A DNA stretch of 12,191 bases from Polaromonas sp. YR568 (GTDB taxonomy: Bacteria > Pseudomonadota > Gammaproteobacteria > Burkholderiales > Burkholderiaceae), in assembly GCA_945871335.1 (NCBI GenBank), contig CAMBWM010000048.1, positions 1-12,191 of the forward strand, read 5' to 3'. A program made the translations under genes and the position numbers. Of this stretch, positions 7,208 through 12,191 are shown in pieces. The notes under the pieces were generated by a model. That model saw nothing but the letters and a program-made list of their open reading frames with translations. It was not told where the DNA came from and made no database searches. Each line of letters starts with the position of its first letter. Within the stretch, counting starts at the first letter, position 1.

Positions 7208-7732
7208 CTAAGTTTCTACGGTGGCGCCAACGTGGTTAAGCCAATTCATGAGGTAATGTGCTTGGGGGCGTTCGGCCAGCATCCAAAGCCGATCTGATTC
7301 GTGGCGAACAAGCGTGATCGTGATGTCGGCCAACCGCGCTCTAGAGGCTGTGCCCGGCGAACGAGGTAGCGAGCGACTGTCGACCAATCGTAACAAAAGA
7401 TCATCCAGTTGCGGCCCTTGTAACTCTAAGGCGAAAACACCATCCGACTGATCCACTGCACAGGCTAGCGACGTGTCTACCATAGCAGCCACTGCCGCGT
7501 CAGCATGTTCACGGTGCGTGGCTAGCAAGATCACTTCGCTAGGGCTGCGCCAAAGTGCCCAAGGGTTATGCCCGAGCACCTGTCCTGGGTCTGGTGCAGC
7601 AGAAATTCCAACGGCTTGCAAAGCTGTCACCAGTGCAGCGTCAGCCTCAGGTAAATGTCGCAATGCGATCATCACCAATATCTCCATTTTGCGCACGGAC
7701 ACAGGGCCCGCATTGAAGTCAGTCGCAGCCAT
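7208..7732 (-). CDS. soxG: Sarcosine oxidase gamma subunit
   Basis: 174 residues, the smallest globular partner of the heterotetrameric enzyme; it has a GcvT-like fold and no cofactor of its own. Recognition rests on position (directly after soxA) and on family-type segments: HNPWALWRSPSEVILLATH (55-73), CAVDQSDGVFALELQGPQLDDLL (91-113) and the ending HYLMNWLNHVG (159-169). Gamma subunits are usually about 190-210 residues, so this one is on the short side and lacks part of the typical N-terminal region. ATG 7732 is supported by AAGGAG at 7742-7747, nine bases upstream and inside soxA. The two genes overlap by 14 bases (7719-7732), pointing to coupled translation. It is the last gene of the operon. 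SoxG sequences diverge quickly, so the assignment depends partly on context. Confidence 0.85.
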   Translation of the reverse strand: MAATDFNAGPVSVRKMEILVMIALRHLPEADAALVTALQAVGISAAPDPGQVLGHNPWALWRSPSEVILLATHREHADAAVAAMVDTSLACAVDQSDGVFALELQGPQLDDLLLRLVDSRSLPRSPGTASRARLADITITLVRHESDRLWMLAERPQAHYLMNWLNHVGATVET

Positions 7733-10565
7733 TTAGGCGCTCTCCTTGCGGGTCGAAAAAGGGTGTGACCACCACCTTAGCATCAATAGACTTACCCAAA
7801 TGATGCACGGTGATGATCTCACCTGTGCGGGCGCGCCCACTTTGCAGCATGCCCAGCGCCACGGGGTGTGCAAGGTTTGGGCTAGGGTGACTGCTGGTCA
7901 CGAAGCCATCGATAAGACCCGGCGGGCCCGGTTGTGCCACGACATGCGCTCCGACTGGCAAACGCGTCTTCCGGTCCACTGGTATCAGGCCGACCAACTG
8001 CATGCGGGAGGCATCCAGCGATGCCGGCCTTAGCAGTGAGCGGCGTCCAACAAAGTTGGCAGCTTTCTTTGCGATGCCACGGTCCATGCCAATGTCGCCT
8101 GGCAATGTCGTGCCGTCAGTGTCGCCGCCCACGTGCAGAAAACCTTTTTCGGTGCGCATCACCATCAAGGCTTCAATGCCGTATGGCACCACGCCAAGGT
8201 CATGCCCGAAATCCCATAGACGATTTATGAGCGACGAGGTTTCTTGTGCAGGCAGATTGATCTCGTAGCCAAGCTCACCGTTGAAGCTGGCGCGCAAGAC
8301 ACGCATGCGGATACCAGCGTGATCGATATCGCGAAGCGTCATGTGTTTCATTGTCCCGGGTGCGAGCGTTGCGTCGAAGCCCGCCTTCTCAAGCAGCGCC
8401 CATGCCTTGGGGCCGCTCACAGTGACATTACCCCAAGCAGAAGTGACTGGCGTCACCAGCACGCGGTGGTTAACGTACTCGCACTGCAGCCACTCCTCGA
8501 AGGCCAGCGCCACGCGATCTACACCGCCCGATGTGGTGTTCACCCAAAAGTGGTCCGGTGCCAGTCGCGCAACGATGCCGTCGTCGAATACCACGCCGTT
8601 CTCGTTGATCAAGATACCGTAGCGCGCGCCACCCACTAGCAGAGTCGACATGGTGCCAACGTACATCAAATCTAAGAAGTCAGCAGCATCGGGTCCAAAG
8701 ACTTCAATTTTGCCAAGCGGCGAGCCTTCGAAAAGCCCCACTGTTTGTCGCACCTGAAAGGCTTCGCGCTGCGCCGCTTGCTCTAGGCTTTCACCTTGGC
8801 GTGGATAGGACGCGGGGCGGAGCCAACCACCAAAGTCTTCGAACAAACCTCCCCGCTCGGTATGCCAGTCATGTCCTGGCATGCGCTTGAGCGGCTTGAT
8901 ACGCTCGCCGCTTCGCCCCCCAGCAATGGTGTTGATCGTCACTGGCTTAAACGGTGGGCGAAACTTGGTCGTGCCTACTTGAGGCGGCGTGCGCTGCGTG
9001 AATGTGCCCATCAGAGCGATGGCATTGACATTGCTTGTCTTGCCCTGGTCGGTGGCCATGCCCATGGTGGTGTAGCGCTTTAGGTGTTCAACCGAGCGAA
9101 AATTCTCTTGCGCCGCCAATGCCACGTCGCTGGCGGCGACATCGTTTTGCAAATCGACGAAGATCTTTCCGGGAGTTTGATTGAGAGCTGAAAGAGCAAC
9201 TGACGTAGGACGGTTGTCGGCAGGTACGCAACCAACATCGAGCTTACCAGCACAAGCGCCGACCACGGTGATGCCAGGCAGGTCTTTGCTCGGCACGAAC
9301 ATGGAGGACCTCTCGTCCCATTGCAAACTTCCGCCGGCCATTGAATAAAGATTCACGGCCGGTGTCCAGCCACCGGCAACCGCGATGCAATCGACGAGGA
9401 TCTCGTGGCGTTGACGGCCGTCATGGCTGATCACCGTAACGCCTGTTACCTCTCGCCCTCCTTGTACCGAAACGATAGCGCTTGAGCGATAAACCGGCAC
9501 ACCCGTTGGTGCTTGTGCAGCAGTTTTATCACGATGATCGATGATGGCGACCACTTCAATACCAGCCGCCTTTAAAGAATGAGCTACCTCATAGGCGCTG
9601 TCACATGCTGCAGCCAACAGCACCCGCCGCCCGCATGCGACGCCGAACAGCTCGGCATAGCGCTGTACGGCACTGGCCAACATCACGCCCGGTCGATCGT
9701 TGTCTGGGAACAGCATGGGCCGTTCAAAAGCGCCGCAAGCCAGAACAATGTGTTCAGCACGTATCTTCCAAAGACGCTCGCGGGTTTGGCCGTTTTCGTC
9801 CAAAACCTGAACAGCAGAAACGAACTGATGGTCATAAAGACCAATGACTGTGCCAGCTTTCACCACACGCACACCAGCCTTCTCAATCTGCCCCGCGAGT
9901 GTCGCTATCTGAGTACGAGCTGCTTCACCCTGCGCGGCGGTCCAACCACCAAGTTGTGACTGCCCTTCCATCAGCAATACATCATGACCAGCATGTGTGG
10001 CTTCGAGAGCTGCCTGCATGCCAGCCATGCCACCACCCACCACCAAGGTATGAACGTGCATCGAGAGTTCGTCATAGCCATCAGGATCGGGGCCGCTATG
10101 CGGGTCAGCGGCATGACCGAGACCGGCTGCGCGGCGAATGGCCGGCTCGAAAAAGCGCCAAGCTGGCCACATGAAAGTCTTGTAATAGAAGCCTGCCGGC
10201 AACAACCCTGCGAAGTAGTTATTAATCGACAAAATATCAAACTTTAAACTCGGCCAGACATTGCCAGGACGCGCTACCAGCCCCTCGTACAAGTTGATGT
10301 CAGTGGCTCGCGTATTGGGTGTGCGCCGAGCGTCGTCGCCAATTTCGAATAAGCCGTTAGGCTCTTCAATGCCGCAAGAAAAAATACCGCGGGGTCTGTG
10401 CAACTTGAAGCTGCGGGCCACATGCATCCAACCAGTAGCCAACAGCGCAGAGGCTAGCGAATCGCCAGAGTAGCCTTGGAGCGTTCGTCCGTCAAAGTTG
10501 AAGTTCAACTTTTGCGAACGGTCAATCCAAGCGCCAGCCAGGCCGGGCAAGCGATAAGCGCTCAT
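7719..10565 (-). CDS. soxA: Sarcosine oxidase alpha subunit
   Basis: 948 residues, normal for the large subunit of heterotetrameric sarcosine oxidase. In this enzyme the demethylated methyl group is passed to tetrahydrofolate as 5,10-methylene-THF and electrons go to oxygen. In order: a ferredoxin-fold N-terminal region (about 20-95) with SFKLHRPRGIF and EEPN but no four-cysteine cluster motif, so no 2Fe-2S centre is expected; a dinucleotide site VVGGGMAG (175-182); a second nucleotide-binding region with LACGAFERPMLFPDNDRPGV (275-294) and VLLAAACDSAYEVAHSL (315-331); GGWTPAVNLYS (398-408); and SVEHLKRYTTMGMATDQGKT (491-510), a strong alpha-subunit signature. From about 570 to the end comes a GcvT/aminomethyltransferase-like folate-binding module, including GELGYEI. 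The start is backed by GAGGAG at 10572-10577; the ATGA overlap with soxD indicates coupling. The exact amine substrate could differ from sarcosine. Confidence 0.95.
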   Translation of the reverse strand: MSAYRLPGLAGAWIDRSQKLNFNFDGRTLQGYSGDSLASALLATGWMHVARSFKLHRPRGIFSCGIEEPNGLFEIGDDARRTPNTRATDINLYEGLVARPGNVWPSLKFDILSINNYFAGLLPAGFYYKTFMWPAWRFFEPAIRRAAGLGHAADPHSGPDPDGYDELSMHVHTLVVGGGMAGMQAALEATHAGHDVLLMEGQSQLGGWTAAQGEAARTQIATLAGQIEKAGVRVVKAGTVIGLYDHQFVSAVQVLDENGQTRERLWKIRAEHIVLACGAFERPMLFPDNDRPGVMLASAVQRYAELFGVACGRRVLLAAACDSAYEVAHSLKAAGIEVVAIIDHRDKTAAQAPTGVPVYRSSAIVSVQGGREVTGVTVISHDGRQRHEILVDCIAVAGGWTPAVNLYSMAGGSLQWDERSSMFVPSKDLPGITVVGACAGKLDVGCVPADNRPTSVALSALNQTPGKIFVDLQNDVAASDVALAAQENFRSVEHLKRYTTMGMATDQGKTSNVNAIALMGTFTQRTPPQVGTTKFRPPFKPVTINTIAGGRSGERIKPLKRMPGHDWHTERGGLFEDFGGWLRPASYPRQGESLEQAAQREAFQVRQTVGLFEGSPLGKIEVFGPDAADFLDLMYVGTMSTLLVGGARYGILINENGVVFDDGIVARLAPDHFWVNTTSGGVDRVALAFEEWLQCEYVNHRVLVTPVTSAWGNVTVSGPKAWALLEKAGFDATLAPGTMKHMTLRDIDHAGIRMRVLRASFNGELGYEINLPAQETSSLINRLWDFGHDLGVVPYGIEALMVMRTEKGFLHVGGDTDGTTLPGDIGMDRGIAKKAANFVGRRSLLRPASLDASRMQLVGLIPVDRKTRLPVGAHVVAQPGPPGLIDGFVTSSHPSPNLAHPVALGMLQSGRARTGEIITVHHLGKSIDAKVVVTPFFDPQGERLNGCD

Positions 10566-10837
10566 GGTTCACTCCTCGGTGCCGGCTCGGTGATGCCATA
10601 GACCGCATCCACTTCGTGGTTCACGGTGTTGCGACGAACATTGAACCATTGGCCGCAACCGAAGGTGTGACGCCATCGCTCGGCATGGGCACCCTTGGGA
10701 TTCTCGCGAAAGAAAAGATAGCGACCCCAAGTGGCATCGTCACAGTCAAGTTGGGGGCGCAAAATAGCGGTGGTGCCACCACAGTGGAACTCATTGGCAG
10801 CACGCGGGCCACACCAGGGACATTGAATTTGCATCAT
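10562..10837 (-). CDS. soxD: Sarcosine oxidase delta subunit
   Basis: A 91-residue zinc-binding subunit of heterotetrameric sarcosine oxidase. The zinc ligands expected in the family are all present: CPWCG (Cys6 and Cys9) and RHTFGC (His57 and Cys61). Other family marks are YLFFRENPKG (40-49), ERWRH (53-57) and WFNVRRNT. The frame is open further upstream to 10891, but that would overlap the soxB end. The start at 10837 (ATGATG, so 10834 is also possible) follows AGGA at 10848-10851 by 10 bases and gives the usual family start directly before the first zinc knuckle. It lies 19 bases after soxB and overlaps soxA by 4 bases. Confidence 0.93.
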   Translation of the reverse strand: MMQIQCPWCGPRAANEFHCGGTTAILRPQLDCDDATWGRYLFFRENPKGAHAERWRHTFGCGQWFNVRRNTVNHEVDAVYGITEPAPRSEP

Positions 10838-10856
10838 GGATAAATTTTCCTGAGCC

Positions 10857-12116
10857 TCAGTGAGCAATACCTGCAGCAGCAGCTTCATCAATCAGCCTTC
10901 CGGAGTGAAAGCGATCTAATTGGAAAGGCTCGGCCAATGCGTGATGCCGTCCAGTGGCCAACCAATGCGCGAGAGTCCAGCCGCCCACTGGAATGGCCTT
11001 GAAACCTCCTGTGCCCCAGCCGCAATTGATTGCCAGTCCAGGAACCGACGTCGGGCCGATGATAGGGCTAGAGTCGGCTACGACGTCGACAATGCCCGCC
11101 CATTGCCGTAACAGGCGAAGCCTTCCTAAGCTTGGAAACATCTCGGCTGTGGCCGCCACGACTTGCTGCATCACATCGAAGCTGCCACGCTGTGCATACG
11201 ATGGGAAGTGGTCGAGTCCACCGCCAATCACCACCTCTCCTTTGTCACTCTGACTCCAGTATGCCGCCAGTGATGGCGACATCGTCACGGTGTTGAGCAC
11301 CGGTTTCACTGGCTCACTCACCATCGCCTGTAGCGCATAACTTGTGACTGGCAGTTCAGCGCCAGCCATAACCGCTAGAACTGATGAATGCCCCGCCACA
11401 GCCAGCGCCACTTGTTCTGCGCGGATTGGACCTCGGGGCGTCTGAACGCCCACCACTCTATCGCCCTGTTTGAGAAAACCCGACACTGGACAGTTTTGCA
11501 CGATATCAACGCCCAGCGCAGAGGCGGCGCGCGCATAACCCCAAGCAACGGCATCGTGCCGTGCCGATCCGCCACGGCGCTGAATGAAGCCACCCAAGAT
11601 GGGGAAGCGCGCACTGGCGCTGAAATTCAGTCGCGGCTCTAGCGACTGCACCTCGTGAACATCCAGCAAGTCCGCGTCAATTCCGTTGCAGCGCATCGCA
11701 TTGGCCCAGCGGCTTTGTGCGTCAAGATCGTGCCGCGAATGTGCAAGCGTCAGCACACCGCGCTGACTCAGCATGATGTTGTAGTTGAGCTCTTGCGACA
11801 ATCCCTCATAGAGTTTCAGAGAGAAGTCGTACAGCCGCGCACTTTCGGGGTAAAGGTAGTTGGACCGCACGATGGTGGTGTTGCGGCCGGTATTGCCACC
11901 GCCTATCCAACCAGCCTCCAGAACCGCTATGTTTGTGATGCCGTGATTCTTTGCCAGATAGTAGGCCGTAGCAAGACCATGACCACCGCCTCCCACAATC
12001 AACACGTCATAAGCCGGCTTAGGCTCAGCCTCGATCCACGCGGGTGCCCAGTCAGCATGCCCGCGGCGTGCAGCATTTAACAGGTTCCAAAGTGAGTAAC
12101 TTGTGCGCAGTTTCAT
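10857..12116 (-). CDS. soxB: Sarcosine oxidase beta subunit
   Basis: A 419-residue flavin subunit carrying the amine-oxidising site. The FAD-binding GGGGHG lies at 42-47 in a DAO-type Rossmann fold, followed by VLEAGWIGGGNTGRNTTIVR (65-84), the hallmark of this subunit. RRGGSARHDAV (180-190) contains His187 at the place where FMN is covalently attached in characterised enzymes. CGWGTGGFK (365-373) is the C-terminal flavin motif. Length matches the family. In the known complex, beta oxidises the amine at noncovalent FAD and passes electrons to the covalent FMN at the alpha-beta interface. This is the first gene of soxB-soxD-soxA-soxG. The ATG at 12116 has only a weak GAG upstream but gives the family-typical N-terminus. 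Close relatives act on other secondary amines and opines, yet the presence of soxD and soxG favours a true sarcosine oxidase-type complex. Confidence 0.95.
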   Translation of the reverse strand: MKLRTSYSLWNLLNAARRGHADWAPAWIEAEPKPAYDVLIVGGGGHGLATAYYLAKNHGITNIAVLEAGWIGGGNTGRNTTIVRSNYLYPESARLYDFSLKLYEGLSQELNYNIMLSQRGVLTLAHSRHDLDAQSRWANAMRCNGIDADLLDVHEVQSLEPRLNFSASARFPILGGFIQRRGGSARHDAVAWGYARAASALGVDIVQNCPVSGFLKQGDRVVGVQTPRGPIRAEQVALAVAGHSSVLAVMAGAELPVTSYALQAMVSEPVKPVLNTVTMSPSLAAYWSQSDKGEVVIGGGLDHFPSYAQRGSFDVMQQVVAATAEMFPSLGRLRLLRQWAGIVDVVADSSPIIGPTSVPGLAINCGWGTGGFKAIPVGGWTLAHWLATGRHHALAEPFQLDRFHSGRLIDEAAAAGIAH

Positions 12117-12191
12117 GCTCTGTACATTAAGGCTTGTTCGTCAATTTGTCTTCGGCTGGTCGCACACAAACTTAGGAGCGACGCACTTCAT
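12117..12191. promoter_or_regulatory. Upstream region of the sox operon, with a possible start signal for a divergent gene
   Basis: These 75 bases should carry all or part of the sox promoter, but no clear -35/-10 pair was found; TTGACG lies at about 12137-12142 on the minus strand without a matching -10 at normal distance. No minus-strand frame shows the end of a coding region with recognisable sequence. On the plus strand AGGAG at 12174-12178 is followed by a terminal AT at 12190-12191. If the next base is G, this would be the start codon of a divergent gene. That is a guess from the window edge. Confidence 0.35.

Noticed and set aside
8244..8639. Plus-strand frames of 90-131 codons opposite soxA
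   Set aside because: They are antisense to the conserved GcvT-like half of SoxA and are not supported by any motif or clear start signal.
10281..10510. A 2Fe-2S cluster in the N-terminal region of SoxA
   Set aside because: The fold resembles ferredoxin-type domains but the required cysteine set is absent, as in known sarcosine oxidase alpha subunits.

Overview
The window carries ten protein genes and no RNA genes, mobile elements or CRISPR arrays. The outer-membrane TonB-dependent receptor with signal peptide, the AraC/PchR-type regulator and the heterotetrameric sarcosine oxidase operon indicate a Gram-negative proteobacterium. Betaproteobacteria (Comamonadaceae-like) is a guess from style and moderately high GC, not something the sequence proves. 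Gene density is high, intergenic gaps are short, and no stretch above about 110 bases lacks a gene.

Layout. (i) Positions 1-1303, minus strand: a two-gene operon with an M19 (membrane/renal dipeptidase family) metallohydrolase, followed by a DUF885-family protein that runs off the left edge. Their coding regions overlap by 8 bases. (ii) 1304-1392: an 89-base divergent control region. (iii) 1393-2436, plus strand: an AraC-family regulator resembling PchR, the type often placed beside TonB receptors. (iv) 2547-7185, plus strand: a tight operon of TonB-dependent receptor, 12-helix MFS transporter and membrane-anchored alpha/beta hydrolase. (v) 7208-12116, minus strand, convergent with the previous operon: soxB-soxD-soxA-soxG, a complete heterotetrameric sarcosine oxidase with overlapping or nearly abutting genes. 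(vi) 12117-12191: the sox upstream region, with a possible ribosome binding site for a divergent gene beginning just outside the window.

Working model (inference). The regulator, receptor, MFS carrier, hydrolase and two peptidase-like enzymes look like a scavenging module. A molecule would be captured at the outer membrane, moved through the inner membrane and cut at ester/amide and dipeptide bonds. The neighbouring flavoenzyme could then demethylate or oxidise a released secondary amine such as sarcosine or another N-methyl amino acid. The individual families are well known. The combination, and the identity of the imported compound, are not ones I recognise. A siderophore- or chelator-piracy role for the receptor part is an alternative, because PchR-type regulators and TonB receptors also serve that purpose. 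I saw no convincing Fur box to favour it.
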